Under the pieces are notes generated by a model that made no database searches, was not told the DNA's origin, and saw nothing but the letters and a program-made list of their open reading frames with translations. Below, one piece after another: positions 53,212 through 62,226 of a DNA stretch of 64,000 nucleotides. The stretch is from Rhizorhabdus dicambivorans. Its GTDB lineage: Bacteria; Pseudomonadota; Alphaproteobacteria; Sphingomonadales; Sphingomonadaceae. Each line of letters starts with the position of its first letter. Within the stretch, counting starts at the first letter, position 1. Where the stretch lies: NCBI RefSeq assembly GCF_002355275.1, contig NZ_CP023449.1, positions 2,334,001-2,398,000 of the forward strand, in the 5' to 3' direction. The translations under genes were made by a program, and so were the position numbers.

Positions 53212-55743
53212 ATGGACGATCTGCTCGGCGATTTCGTCGCGGAAACCCGCGAGACGCTGGAAGCCCTGTCTGGAGAGATCGTCGCCTGGGAGCTTGCGCC
53301 CGACGACCGGTCACGCCTCGATGCGATCTTCCGCTTCGTCCATACGGTGAAGGGAAGCTGCGGCTTTCTCGATCTGCCGCGACTGGAGAAGCTCAGCCAC
53401 GCGGCCGAGGATGTCCTCGCCGATTGCCGTGGTGACCGCCGCCGCCCCGATGCCGCGCTGGTCAGCGCCGTGCTGGGCGTGATCGACCGGATCGCCGAAC
53501 TGACCGACGCGATCGAGAGCGGCGCCTTCATCTCCGAAGCCGACGATGTCGCCCTGATCGCGGCGCTTCAGCCCCAGGCCGATGCGCCGGCCGCAGCGCC
53601 TGAGCCCGAAGCCGCGCCCGAACCCGCACCCGCCCCGGTCGCGTCCGAGGCGGACATCCTTGCCGAGGCCCTGGCCGCGATTGCGGAGGTGGGGGAAATA
53701 TCGATCGAGGAGATCGACGAAGCCGAACCCGCGATCGAACCCGAAACGGCTGTCGCAGCACCCGTCGCCGCGCCCGCCGCCAAGGCACCCGCGACGCCCT
53801 CGACCGGCGCCCAGACGCCGCGCGCTGTCGCCCGCACCATCCGCCTGCCCGTCGACCTGCTCGACCGGATGATGGCGGGCGTGTCGGATATGGTGCTGGC
53901 GCGCAACGAGCTTGCCCGCCGCCTGCGCGAGGGCGGTGCCGATTCGGCGACCGACGTTTCGTTCGAGCGGCTGTCGCAGTGCATCGCCGAGATGCGGGAC
54001 GCGATCACCCGCACCCGCATGGCGCGGGTCGAGAATCTGTTCACCGCGTTGCCGCGCATGGTCCGGGACATCTCGGCCGAACTCGGCAAGCAGGTGATGC
54101 TGGAGGTCGACGGCGGCGACGTCGAGCTCGATCGCGAGATGATCGAAATGATCCGCGATCCGCTGACCCATATCGTCCGCAACGCTATCGACCATGGTAT
54201 CGAGACGCCGGAGGCGCGCGCCGCCGCCGGCAAGCCCGTCGCCGGCCGTCTCCATGTCAGCGCCCGCCAGGTCGGCAACCAGATCCTGATCGAGGTGATC
54301 GACGACGGCCGCGGCATCGATGCGGACCGGCTTGTCGCCAAGGCGATCAGCGCCGGTATCCTCAGCCAGGAGCGCGCCGCCACCCTCAACTGGGATCGCA
54401 AGCTGGAGCTGATCTTCGAGCCCGGCCTGTCGACCGCACAGGCGGTCACCGCCATTTCGGGACGCGGCGTCGGCATGGACGTGGTCCGCGCCAACGTCGA
54501 ACGGATCGGCGGTCTCGTCGATATCGAGAGCCGACCGGGGCAGGGGCTTCGCCTCACCCTGCGCGTACCGCTTACCCTCACCATCATCCCCGCGCTCACC
54601 ATCAGCAGCGGCGGCCAGCATTTCGCCATCCCCCGCTCGGCGATCGACGAGATCGTGCGGATCGGCGGCGAGGCGGTGCGGATGGGCGAACTGGGCGGCG
54701 CGAGGATCGTGTTCATCCGTGGCAGCCGGCTTCCGGTGGTATCGCTCAACAATGTGATCGGCCTTGTCGATCAGGGCGAGCAGACCAATCTCGTCGTGCT
54801 CAAGCTGTCCGGCGGCGCCCGCTATGCGCTCGCGGTCGATGCGGTGCACGACCATGAGGAACTGGTGGTCAAGCCCGCTGCGCCCGTGGTGATGGCCTGC
54901 GGAATCTACGGCGGCACGACCTTACCCGACAACAGCCGTCCGATGCTGCTGCTCGACGTCGCCGGCGTCGCCGAGAAGGCCGGCGTGCGCCGCGAGGAGA
55001 AGGCCGAGGCGGCTGCCGAGGACCAGGAGGAGGAGCGGCAGGAAAGCGGCGCGGTGCCGGTGCTGCTGTTCCGCGATCTCGACGGGATCGAGCGCGGCAT
55101 TCCCCTCGCGCTCGTGGAGCGGATCGAGGATTGCTACGCCGGATCGATCAGCAACAGCGCCGGCCGGGCCCGGCTCAACATCGAGGGGCGGCTGGTGCCG
55201 CTGGTCTCCTGTGGCGCGCCGATCATCGAGGCCAAGGTCCGTGTGCTGCGCATGCGCGACGGGCTCGAGGAGCTGGCCTATGCGATCGACAGCGTCATCG
55301 ACATCGTTCCGGTCTCGATCCAGCTTCAACGCAGCATGATTCCGGGCCCCGTGGCCGGAGTGATGCTTGTGGAGGAACGCCCGGTCGAATTCCTCGACGC
55401 CTTCTGGCTGTTCGCTCAGGGCCTCGGTGCCGAGGCCAAGGCCGAGCAGCGCCCGGTCTGCCTGCTGTCGGATGAGGACCCCTGGACCCGCCAGGTGCTG
55501 GCGCCGCTGGTGGAGAGCGCCGGCTATGCCGTCATCTATTCCGAAGAGGAGGGAGCGGCTGCCGCCGATCTGGTGATCATGGCCGACAGCTCCGACCATC
55601 CGGCGGAGGTCGGCGCGGGGGCGGTGCTGCGGCTGCGGCAGGGCATGGAGGAGCGCGGCGGTTCGCCGGGCAGTCTGTGGCGTTATGACCGTATCGGCCT
55701 GGCGGAGGAACTGCGTCGCCACTGGAACAAGCGGAGCGCCTGA
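53212..55743 (+). CDS. cheA: Chemotaxis histidine kinase CheA with two CheW-like modules and a degenerate receiver
   Basis: 843 residues from ATG 53212 with GGAAGG upstream. Hpt domain with His44 in FVHTVKGSCGF; an acidic Pro/Ala linker (about 125-200); dimerisation segment; HATPase with HIVRNAIDHGIE and DDGRGID, then SGRGVGMDVV; and a CheW-like domain (VPLTLTIIPALTISSGG). A second CheW-like stretch (about 620-725) and a C-terminal receiver-like piece (RPVCLLSDEDPWTRQVL, about residue 746 on) lack an evident phospho-acceptor block. It phosphorylates CheY and CheB. The tail is unusual for the family. Followed by cheW after 2 bp. Confidence 0.93.
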   Translation: MDDLLGDFVAETRETLEALSGEIVAWELAPDDRSRLDAIFRFVHTVKGSCGFLDLPRLEKLSHAAEDVLADCRGDRRRPDAALVSAVLGVIDRIAELTDAIESGAFISEADDVALIAALQPQADAPAAAPEPEAAPEPAPAPVASEADILAEALAAIAEVGEISIEEIDEAEPAIEPETAVAAPVAAPAAKAPATPSTGAQTPRAVARTIRLPVDLLDRMMAGVSDMVLARNELARRLREGGADSATDVSFERLSQCIAEMRDAITRTRMARVENLFTALPRMVRDISAELGKQVMLEVDGGDVELDREMIEMIRDPLTHIVRNAIDHGIETPEARAAAGKPVAGRLHVSARQVGNQILIEVIDDGRGIDADRLVAKAISAGILSQERAATLNWDRKLELIFEPGLSTAQAVTAISGRGVGMDVVRANVERIGGLVDIESRPGQGLRLTLRVPLTLTIIPALTISSGGQHFAIPRSAIDEIVRIGGEAVRMGELGGARIVFIRGSRLPVVSLNNVIGLVDQGEQTNLVVLKLSGGARYALAVDAVHDHEELVVKPAAPVVMACGIYGGTTLPDNSRPMLLLDVAGVAEKAGVRREEKAEAAAEDQEEERQESGAVPVLLFRDLDGIERGIPLALVERIEDCYAGSISNSAGRARLNIEGRLVPLVSCGAPIIEAKVRVLRMRDGLEELAYAIDSVIDIVPVSIQLQRSMIPGPVAGVMLVEERPVEFLDAFWLFAQGLGAEAKAEQRPVCLLSDEDPWTRQVLAPLVESAGYAVIYSEEEGAAAADLVIMADSSDHPAEVGAGAVLRLRQGMEERGGSPGSLWRYDRIGLAEELRRHWNKRSA

Positions 55744-55745
55744 GC

Positions 55746-56177
55746 ATGCACGATCTCTATCTTATCGTCGAAATCGCCGGCCAGCGCGCCGCGTTGCCGG
55801 CCGCCTTCGTCGAATCGGTCGTCGAGGTCGACGAGATCGCGCCGGTGCCGTGCGCGCCCGCCCATGTCTTCGGCCTGTTCGCGCTGCGCAGCCGGGTGCT
55901 CACCGTGATCGATACGATGGCGGCGCTGGGCGGCGACCGCAGCGAGCCCGGCGAGAAGCAGGCCGTGATCGTCCATGTCGATGGCCATCTTTACGGACTG
56001 CTCGTCGATGATGTCGACGACGTGATCGCGATGGACGGGGTGCCGAGCCAGCCTCGTGCGCTGCTTTCCAACGGTTGGGCGCGCTATTCCAAAGGCGTTC
56101 TCGAGCATGACGGGGAGCCGCTGCTGCTGATCGATGTCGCGGCGATGATTGCCGGCCCGCTGGAACTGGCGGCCTGA
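55746..56177 (+). CDS. cheW: Chemotaxis coupling protein CheW
   Basis: 143 residues, a single CheW (OB/SH3-like) domain: LIVEIAGQRAALPAAFVESVVEVDEI, VFGLFALRSRVLTVIDTMAALGG and VDGHLYGLLVDDVDDV. It couples CheA to chemoreceptors. Two bases separate it from cheA, so they are translationally coupled. No receptor (MCP) gene is in the window. Confidence 0.92.
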   Translation: MHDLYLIVEIAGQRAALPAAFVESVVEVDEIAPVPCAPAHVFGLFALRSRVLTVIDTMAALGGDRSEPGEKQAVIVHVDGHLYGLLVDDVDDVIAMDGVPSQPRALLSNGWARYSKGVLEHDGEPLLLIDVAAMIAGPLELAA

Positions 56178-56256
56178 GCCATCTGGGCCATTAACGGCGC
56201 GCTTACACCTTTCGCGATAAGATCGCGGCGAAGCTGATCCAAGACGGAAGACAGTG

Positions 56257-56625
56257 ATGAAGACCTGCCTGATAGTTGACGATTCCAAGGTGATCCGAAA
56301 GGTCGCCCGTCACATATTGGAAGCGCTCAACTTCAACGTCGAGGAAGCCGGGGACGGGCGCGAAGCGCTCGATCGCTGCGAGGCGGGCAACCTGCCCGAC
56401 GTGATCCTGCTAGACTGGAACATGCCGGTGATGAGCGGGATGGAGTTCCTGCGCTCGCTGGGCGCATCGGGCTTCGACAATCGGCCCAAGGTCGTCTTCT
56501 GCACCACCGAGAACGATGTCGCCCATATCCGCGCCGCGATCGACGCGGGCGCCGACGAATATATGATGAAGCCGTTCGATCGCGAGACGCTGGAGAGCAA
56601 ACTGCAACTGGTCGGCGTGGCCTGA
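56257..56625 (+). CDS. cheY: CheY-type single-domain response regulator
   Basis: 122 residues. Acid pocket DDSK (Asp9-Asp10), phospho-acceptor Asp in ILLDWNMPVMSG, Thr in FCTTEND and Lys in YMMKPFD complete the receiver site. No output domain. It should be the motor-binding or signal-diverting regulator of the operon. The GTG at 56254 is an alternative start. The 79-bp gap after cheW has TTAA at 56191 and CTTAC at 56202, too poor a match to call a CtrA box. Confidence 0.94.
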   Translation: MKTCLIVDDSKVIRKVARHILEALNFNVEEAGDGREALDRCEAGNLPDVILLDWNMPVMSGMEFLRSLGASGFDNRPKVVFCTTENDVAHIRAAIDAGADEYMMKPFDRETLESKLQLVGVA

Positions 56626-56661
56626 CGCTGTGTCTCGGGGGGACTCAGCGCCGGCATCCGG

Positions 56662-57777
56662 GTGGGCCTCGCCGATGGCGGGCGTTCCACGGTGCGCCCG
56701 ATCCGCGTCCTGCTGGTCGACGATTCCCTCGTCGCGCGGACGGTATTGGCAAGGCTGCTCGACGGGCGGCCCGAATTCGAGATAGCCGGTGCGGCGCCCA
56801 CCGCAGACCAGGCGATCCTGTTCCTCAGCACCCACGATATCGACATCGTCGTGCTGGACGTCGAGATGCCCGGCAAGGACGGGCTGACCGCCCTTCCCGA
56901 GATTCTCGAAGCCAGCCATGGCGCGCGCGTGCTGATCGTCTCCTCGGCCGCCGAGGCGGGCGCCTCCGCCACGGTGCGTGCGCTGACCCTTGGCGCGGCG
57001 GACACTCTGCTGAAGCCGACCGCCGGCAATTTCGCGGGGGAGTTCGCGCACAAGTTCATCGATGCGCTGCTGCGCATCGGCCATGCCAATCACGATCAGA
57101 AACGAGCTTTTCCCAGCAAGACGCCCGATGCGGCGCCCCGTCCCGTCACGCCCGCGCCGATCGTCGCGCTGCGGGCCGCGCGGTCTGGCAAGATATCCTG
57201 TCTGGCGATCGGTGCGTCGACGGGGGGGCTTCACGCGCTGTCGGCCTTTCTGAGACGGCTGACGCCTGAGTTCCGCGCGCCGATCCTGATCACCCAGCAT
57301 CTGCCGCCGCCCTTCATGCCCTATTTCGCCGCGCAACTGCGCGATATCGCCGGGCGGCCGACATCGGTCGCCACGGACGGTGCCCCGCTAGTGCCCGGCC
57401 AGATGCTGGTCGCGCCGGGGGAGGGGCATATCCGGCTGGCGCGCAGCGGATCGCGGATCGTGGTGCGGATCGATCCGGCACCCGCGCCGAGCCGGTGCAT
57501 GCCTTCGGTCGATCCGATGTTCGAGGCCGTAGCCGAGATTTTCGGCGGCGAGGGCGTCGGCGTGGTGCTGACCGGCATGGGCCGTGACGGCACGATCGGC
57601 GCCGAGGCGATGGTCAAGGCGGGCGCCGAGATACTCGCCCAGGATTCGGCGACCTCGGTCGTCTGGGGCATGCCGGGCTCGGTGGCGCAGGCGGGGCTCG
57701 CCTCGCTGGTCATGCCGCCCGAGGAACTGGCGCGCCACGTCTGCAACCGCAACATGGCGGGCGCGGCGTGGAAGTAA
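56662..57777 (+). CDS. cheB: Chemotaxis methylesterase CheB
   Basis: 371 residues from GTG 56662. Receiver domain with Asp66 in LDVEMPGKDGL, a linker around 145-175, and the methylesterase domain with triad Ser186 (GASTGGLHAL), His213 (TQHLPPPF) and Asp309 (GMGRDGTIG). It demethylates or deamidates receptor glutamates. The stop overlaps the cheR start by ten bases, a frequent cheB-cheR arrangement. Confidence 0.95.
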   Translation: MGLADGGRSTVRPIRVLLVDDSLVARTVLARLLDGRPEFEIAGAAPTADQAILFLSTHDIDIVVLDVEMPGKDGLTALPEILEASHGARVLIVSSAAEAGASATVRALTLGAADTLLKPTAGNFAGEFAHKFIDALLRIGHANHDQKRAFPSKTPDAAPRPVTPAPIVALRAARSGKISCLAIGASTGGLHALSAFLRRLTPEFRAPILITQHLPPPFMPYFAAQLRDIAGRPTSVATDGAPLVPGQMLVAPGEGHIRLARSGSRIVVRIDPAPAPSRCMPSVDPMFEAVAEIFGGEGVGVVLTGMGRDGTIGAEAMVKAGAEILAQDSATSVVWGMPGSVAQAGLASLVMPPEELARHVCNRNMAGAAWK

Positions 57778-58613
57778 GCCCGCGCGCTGCCATGGTGATC
57801 GCGCGCCTGTTCGAGCAGGCCACGGGGCAGACGCTTTCGCAGGACCGATTCTGGCGGATCGGCACGACGCTGACCCCCTTCTGCAAGGCGCGCGGCATCG
57901 ACAGTTTCGACCAGCTTGCGATGACCCTGGAGCGCGGCGCCAATCCCGAACTGTCGCTCGATACGATCGACGCGCTGCTCAACAACGAGACCAGCTTCTA
58001 TCGCGATCCGGGCGTTTTCGGGCTGATCGGCGACGAACTGCTGCCGCGCATCGCGGCGAATCGCCAGCGCGAAAAGCGGATCCGCATCTGGTCCGCGGCC
58101 TGTTCGACGGGGCAGGAGGCCTATTCGCTGGCGATGATGTTCGCCGAGCAGGGCGAACGCTGGGCGGGCTGGAAGATCGAGATCATCGGCAGCGACATAT
58201 CGCGATCGGCGGTCGCCCAGGCACGGGGCGGCCTCTACACCCAGTTCGAGGTGCAGCGAGGGCTACCGATCCGGCAACTGCTCGCCTGGTTCGATCATGT
58301 CGTGGATAGCGGCTGGCGCGCCAAGCCGCAGATCGCGGCGATGGTGAGCTTCACCCGCCACAATCTGCTCGGTCCTCCCCCGGCGGGCGGGCGTTTCGAC
58401 CTTATCCTCTGCCGCAATGCCCTGCTGTACTTCAGCCCGGAGCGCAGGCACCAGATGCTCGAGGGGCTTGCGCTGGCGATCGCGCCCGATGGCGCGCTGC
58501 TGCTGGGGGCGGGGGAGACGGCCCGCGACTGCTCCAGCCGATTCGCCAGCGATCCCGATATGCCGATGGTCTATCGCCCTGCCGCCTATGGCAGCCTGAC
58601 CAACGCCGCCTGA
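57768..58613 (+). CDS. cheR: Chemotaxis methyltransferase CheR
   Basis: 281 residues. The N-terminal helical domain contains NNETSFYRD, and the Rossmann methyltransferase domain has RIWSAACSTGQEAYSLAM (SAM site) and RFDLILCRNALLYFSPERR. It methylates receptor glutamates with SAM. The GTG start lies inside cheB and is the earliest plausible. The protein ends the chemotaxis unit; an amidase gene follows 40 bp later. Confidence 0.94.
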   Translation: MEVSPRAAMVIARLFEQATGQTLSQDRFWRIGTTLTPFCKARGIDSFDQLAMTLERGANPELSLDTIDALLNNETSFYRDPGVFGLIGDELLPRIAANRQREKRIRIWSAACSTGQEAYSLAMMFAEQGERWAGWKIEIIGSDISRSAVAQARGGLYTQFEVQRGLPIRQLLAWFDHVVDSGWRAKPQIAAMVSFTRHNLLGPPPAGGRFDLILCRNALLYFSPERRHQMLEGLALAIAPDGALLLGAGETARDCSSRFASDPDMPMVYRPAAYGSLTNAA

Positions 58614-58653
58614 TCCGTTGCGCGCCGGCCGCCGAGCCCGCTAAAGGGAGGAT

Positions 58654-59367
58654 ATGAGCGAGATCATCGACTGCCCGTCACCCAACCATGACGAGCGGAC
58701 CCTGCCGGTCACGATGCTCGTGCTCCACTATACCGGCATGCAGGACGCAGCCTCTGCCATCGCGCGGCTGACCGATCCCGAGGCCAAGGTTTCCAGCCAT
58801 TATCTCGTCGCCGAGGACGGGCAGGTGCTGCGGCTGGTGCCGGAGGAGCGCCGCGCCTGGCACGCCGGCCAGGCCTTTTGGCGCGGCATCACCGACGTCA
58901 ATTCGGCGAGCGTCGGCATCGAGATCGTCAATCCGGGCCATGAGTTCGGCTATCGCCCCTTCCCGAAGCCGCAGATGGACGCGCTGATCCCGTTGATATC
59001 GGGCATCACCAATCGTCACGCGATCGAACCAGCCAATGTCGTGGGCCATTCGGATGTCGCGCCACGCCGCAAGCAGGACCCGGGCGAATTGTTCGACTGG
59101 GAACTGCTCGCCAAGCTGGGTCTCGCGCTACGCCGCCCCAGGCATGGGCTTGCCGATCCGCATTGGACGCCGGGCGGCTTCCTGCTCGCCCTCGAACGCT
59201 TCGGCTACGACGTCAGCGACGGCCCCGCCGCCGTCACCGCCTTCCAGCGCCGCTTCCGCCCCGAGACGATCGACGGGATCGCTGATGGGGAATGCCGCGC
59301 GATCCTCTTGCGGTTGCTGCTGCATCGGGAAGGCGACGAACTGCTTGAGCCGAAGAAGAACATCTGA
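58654..59367 (+). CDS. N-acetylmuramoyl-L-alanine amidase (Amidase_2)
   Basis: 237 residues. An amidase_2 domain shows MLVLHYTGM (zinc His25), SSHYLVAEDGQVLRLVPEERRAWHAG, NSASVGIEIVNPG and the distal site GHSDVAPRRKQDPG. A C-terminal peptidoglycan-binding-like region (DVSDGPAAVTAFQRRFRP) follows. No signal peptide is visible, so, like AmpD, it may act in the cytoplasm on recycled anhydro-muropeptides; AmiD is the secreted alternative. Transcribed in the direction of the chemotaxis genes but not obviously part of their function. Confidence 0.9.
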   Translation: MSEIIDCPSPNHDERTLPVTMLVLHYTGMQDAASAIARLTDPEAKVSSHYLVAEDGQVLRLVPEERRAWHAGQAFWRGITDVNSASVGIEIVNPGHEFGYRPFPKPQMDALIPLISGITNRHAIEPANVVGHSDVAPRRKQDPGELFDWELLAKLGLALRRPRHGLADPHWTPGGFLLALERFGYDVSDGPAAVTAFQRRFRPETIDGIADGECRAILLRLLLHREGDELLEPKKNI

Positions 59368-59376
59368 GTGTTTTTC

Positions 59377-59590
59377 TGCGCCCTCAGGCGCCGGGCGCGA
59401 GGCATCCGCCTCGCTTGGCTTTCCTCGCAATAAGCTCGGGTGGCCTTTGGCCTTGCGGGGCGTTGGCACACCCCGACGCTGAGCTTGTCGCCGGAGCCTG
59501 ACAAGGCTCCGCAAGCGCGAACGCGCGCCCGAGCTTATGCGAGGAAAGCCAAGGCCGGCGGATGCCGGCCGCCCGGCGCCTGAGGGCGCA
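59377..59590. repeat. 214-bp near-perfect palindrome, family R6
   Basis: The arms are about 63 bases: 59377-59440 begins TGCGCCCTCAGGCGCCGGGC and ends TTCCTCGCAATAAGCTCGGG; 59528-59590 begins CCCGAGCTTATGCGAGGAAA and ends GCCCGGCGCCTGAGGGCGCA. An 87-base centre contains its own hairpins (GGCCTTTGGCC; GGAGCCTGACAAGGCTCC). It sits nine bases after the amidase stop and 52 bp before rnpB. No transposase and no obvious target duplication are seen. The RNA would fold into a very long hairpin that could terminate the amidase transcript. Confidence 0.9.
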
Positions 59591-59641
59591 AACAAAAGAC
59601 TCCGTCTTGAGGCACCGCCCAAAACCTTCTACCAGCCCCCA

Positions 59642-60009
59642 CACCAGAGGGCCGGGCGGTCGCCGCGCAGCGATGCGGGGAGGAAAGTCCGGGCTCCAAG
59701 GAGTGACGGTGCCGGGTAATGCCCGGCGGGGGCGACCCCAGGGACAGTGCCACAGAAAGCAGACCACCCGGCGGGCTTCGGCTCCGGGCCAGGTCGAAAG
59801 GGTGCGGTAAGAGCGCACCGCGGGCCCGGCAACGGGAACGGCATGGTAAACCCCACCGGGAGCAAGATCGAATAGGGACGGCATATGGGCCACTCCGCCC
59901 GGTCGTCCGGGTTGATTGCTGGAGGCCGGACGCGAGCCCGGCCCTAGAGGAATGACCGCCCATCCGTCGCGAGACGGTGGACAGAACCCGGCTTACAGGC
60001 CCTCTGGTG
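59642..60009 (+). ncRNA. rnpB: RNase P RNA (bacterial class A)
   Basis: About 368 nt. The ends pair as P1: CACCAGAGGGCC (59642-59653) with GGCCCTCTGGTG (59998-60009). Universal landmarks are the CR-I segment GAGGAAAGTCCGGGCTCC (59680-59697), CAGGGACAGTGCCACAGAAA and AGAGGAATGACCGCC near the 3' side, with ACAGAACCCGGCTTA just before P1. It is the catalytic RNA that matures tRNA 5' ends. A TTTT run follows directly; the convergent VOC gene ends ten bases later. Confidence 0.97.
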
Positions 60010-60018
60010 TTTTCCGGC

Positions 60019-60420
60019 TCAGCCGCCGGTCTGCGACAGGCTCAGCAGATTGTCCTCACTATCGTTGAACCAGGCGATCCGCGCCGCGCCGTCGGGGGCG
60101 GTCCAGATGCCGAGCGCATCTTGGCCCATGCCTTCATAGACCAGGAAAGCGACACCACGTTCGCGCAGCGCCGTCACCACCGCCTCGATGTCGGCGACGT
60201 CCCAGCCGAACGCTGGATGGGGCCCCGGCTTGTGGTCGGGCATCGTCGTCATCCGGATCAGCATGCCGTTCGCGACGAGGAAGTCGCCGAAGGGATCGGA
60301 ACTGTGCAGTTCCAGGCCCAATGTTCGCTGGTAGAAATCGAGCGCCCGATCCCGGTCGCTCGCATAGAGGAAGGCCACCGGCGTGGCGGCGTGGCGAAGG
60401 TCGATTCCATCGGTCGGCAT
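60019..60420 (-). CDS. VOC-family (glyoxalase/bleomycin-resistance-like) protein
   Basis: 133 residues. A beta-alpha-beta-beta-beta start, [38 protein letters not shown], and a second half beginning [20 protein letters not shown] show the VOC fold; metal ligands are not all evident, so enzyme activity is uncertain. Function is unknown. It ends ten bases from rnpB and is divergent from msrA. Confidence 0.88.
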   Translation of the reverse strand: MPTDGIDLRHAATPVAFLYASDRDRALDFYQRTLGLELHSSDPFGDFLVANGMLIRMTTMPDHKPGPHPAFGWDVADIEAVVTALRERGVAFLVYEGMGQDALGIWTAPDGAARIAWFNDSEDNLLSLSQTGG

Positions 60421-60537
60421 GGCGTCTCTCCCTGCGATGAGATCAGATTAAGAGCAAAAGCCGCCGCGCGCCATCGTCGCCTGCGTTGCATCTTGGCGGC
60501 GGACGCCTATCTTTCCGGAGCAGGAACGGAGGACGAT

Positions 60538-61083
60538 ATGGCTCGGGAAATCGCGACGCTCGCGGGCGGCTGCTTCTGGTGTGTCGAGGCCGTGTTCGAC
60601 GATGTGATCGGAGTCGATACGGTTGAGAGCGGCTATATTGGCGGCCATGTCGTGAACCCGACCTACAAGCAGGTCTGCAACGGCGATACCGGCCATGCCG
60701 AGGCGATCCGCATCGCCTTCGATCCGGATGTGATCAGCTATGGCGAACTGCTCGACATCTTCTTCCACGTCCATGATCCGACCCAGCTCAACCGGCAGGG
60801 CAATGACGTCGGGACGCAATATCGGTCGGCGATCTTCCCGCACTCACCCGAGCAGGAAGCCGAAGCCAAGGCAGCGATCGAGCGCGCCCGGCCCGACTGG
60901 CCGGGCCGGATCGTCACCACGATCGAGCCCGACGCGCCCTGGTATGTCGCGGAGGATTATCACCAGGAATATTTCGCGCGGGAAGGCGCCGGCAACGGCT
61001 ATTGCGTCATGGTGGTGGCGCCCAAGCTCGCCAAGTTCCGCAAGAGCTATGCCGCGCGGCTGAAGGATTCCGCGAAAGTGTAA
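60538..61083 (+). CDS. msrA: Peptide methionine sulfoxide reductase MsrA
   Basis: 181 residues from ATG 60538 with ACGGAGG upstream. Catalytic Cys in [11 protein letters not shown], followed by the [20 protein letters not shown] and YRSAIF motifs, with a further Cys in GNGYCVMVV near the C-terminus that may resolve the sulfenic intermediate. It repairs oxidised methionine in proteins, S-form. MsrB is not fused or adjacent. The VOC gene lies divergent, 118 bp from it. Confidence 0.96.
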   Translation: MAREIATLAGGCFWCVEAVFDDVIGVDTVESGYIGGHVVNPTYKQVCNGDTGHAEAIRIAFDPDVISYGELLDIFFHVHDPTQLNRQGNDVGTQYRSAIFPHSPEQEAEAKAAIERARPDWPGRIVTTIEPDAPWYVAEDYHQEYFAREGAGNGYCVMVVAPKLAKFRKSYAARLKDSAKV

Positions 61084-61240
61084 GGATCCTCCCTGTCCGA
61101 AGGACGGGGAGGGGGACCACTCGAAGAGTGGTGGAGGGGTATCCCACCTCTGACGTCGCGCGCCGACCGGGTGTCGGGGGGGCTCCACCATTCGTGCTGC
61201 GAATGGTCCCCCGCCCCATCGCGTTGCGATAGCGAGGATC
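61083..61240. repeat. Intergenic palindromic repeat, family R2 (copy 2)
   Basis: About 158 bp between the convergent msrA and tsaC-like genes. It begins AAGGATCCTCCCTGTCC and ends AGCGAGGATCTT, with GGGGAGGGGGACCACTCGAA and CGAATGGTCCCCCGCCCC in the same order as copy 1 at 3835-3977. Both copies carry a TGGTGGAGGGGT/CACCCCTCCACCA-type block. It probably ends both transcripts. Confidence 0.8.
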
Positions 61241-61241
61241 T

Positions 61242-62183
61242 TCAACGCGGCGCCGCGGCTCGCTTCAGCCGGTCATTGATCGCGAGGCCCAGCCCGTCAT
61301 GCGGGATAGGAGCGACGGCGATCGCAATTGCGTCGGACTGATCGGCGGCATGGAGCAGGTCGAACAGCCGGGCCGCCGCCTCGATGAGATCGCCGCGCAG
61401 GGACAGGCTTGCGTCGCCCGTCACCTCGCCGAAGCCGACAAGATATTCGCCGGCCCGCGCCGTCGTCGCCTCAAGTCGCACCGGCTTGGACGGGGCATAA
61501 TGGCTCGTCATCTGGCCCGGGGCCTCGATCGCCCCCGTATCGGTGGCTTCGACCGGAACGCCGGCCACGTCCGCCAGCATCGTGGCGGTGATGCTGCCGG
61601 GGCGCAGCAGGCGCAGCCGATCGGTTTCGACCGCGACGATCGTCGATTCGATCCCCACTTCGGTCGGCCCGGCGTCGAGCACCAGCGCGATCCGCCCGCC
61701 CAGTGACCGGGCGACATGCGTGGCGCGGGTGGCGCTGATCGATCCGCTGGCATTGGCCGAGGGAGCAGCGAGGGGGCGCCCGGCCGCTTCGATCAGCGCG
61801 CGCATCGTCGGATGGGCGGGCATCCGCACCGCGATGGTGGGAAGGCCGGCGGTGGTGAGGCTGGCGACGGGTGAACCGGCCGTGGCCGGAAGGACCATGG
61901 TGAGTGGACCCGGCCAGAAGCTGTCGGCCAATCGGCGGGCGAGGGGGCTGAACGATGCCACCCGCTCCGCCATGGTAAGGCTGGTGACATGGACGATCAG
62001 CGGGTTGAAGCTCGGCCGGCCCTTGGCGGCATAGATCGCCGCGACAGCTTCGCCCGAGGTCGCGTCCCCGGCCAGGCCATAGACCGTCTCGGTCGGCACC
62101 GCGACCGGCAGCCCGCGCAGGATCAGCGCGGCCGCCTCGGTCAGGCCGGCCTGGTCGGCGGGAAGGATACGGGTCTGGGTCAC
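61242..62183 (-). CDS. L-threonylcarbamoyladenylate synthase (Sua5/YwlC type)
   Basis: 313 residues. The YrdC-like domain (PTETVYGLAGDA, KGRPSFNPLIVHV, FWPGPLTMVLPA, IAVRMPAHPTMRALI, PLAAPSANASGSISAT) makes threonylcarbamoyl-AMP for t6A at tRNA position 37. The C-terminal ~100 residues correspond to the Sua5 extension (MTSHYAPSKPVRLE), so it is the long Sua5 type rather than the short TsaC. Transcribed towards msrA and behind the GntR gene with 43 bp between. Confidence 0.93.
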   Translation of the reverse strand: MTQTRILPADQAGLTEAAALILRGLPVAVPTETVYGLAGDATSGEAVAAIYAAKGRPSFNPLIVHVTSLTMAERVASFSPLARRLADSFWPGPLTMVLPATAGSPVASLTTAGLPTIAVRMPAHPTMRALIEAAGRPLAAPSANASGSISATRATHVARSLGGRIALVLDAGPTEVGIESTIVAVETDRLRLLRPGSITATMLADVAGVPVEATDTGAIEAPGQMTSHYAPSKPVRLEATTARAGEYLVGFGEVTGDASLSLRGDLIEAAARLFDLLHAADQSDAIAIAVAPIPHDGLGLAINDRLKRAAAPR

Positions 62184-62226
62184 GCCGCGCCGCTATAGCG
62201 CGGCACACGAAAGGGCAAGTCGGGCC

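Noticed and set aside
56191-56205. Second CtrA box upstream of cheY
   Set aside because: TTAA is followed by CTTAC at the wrong spacing, with at least two mismatches to the consensus.
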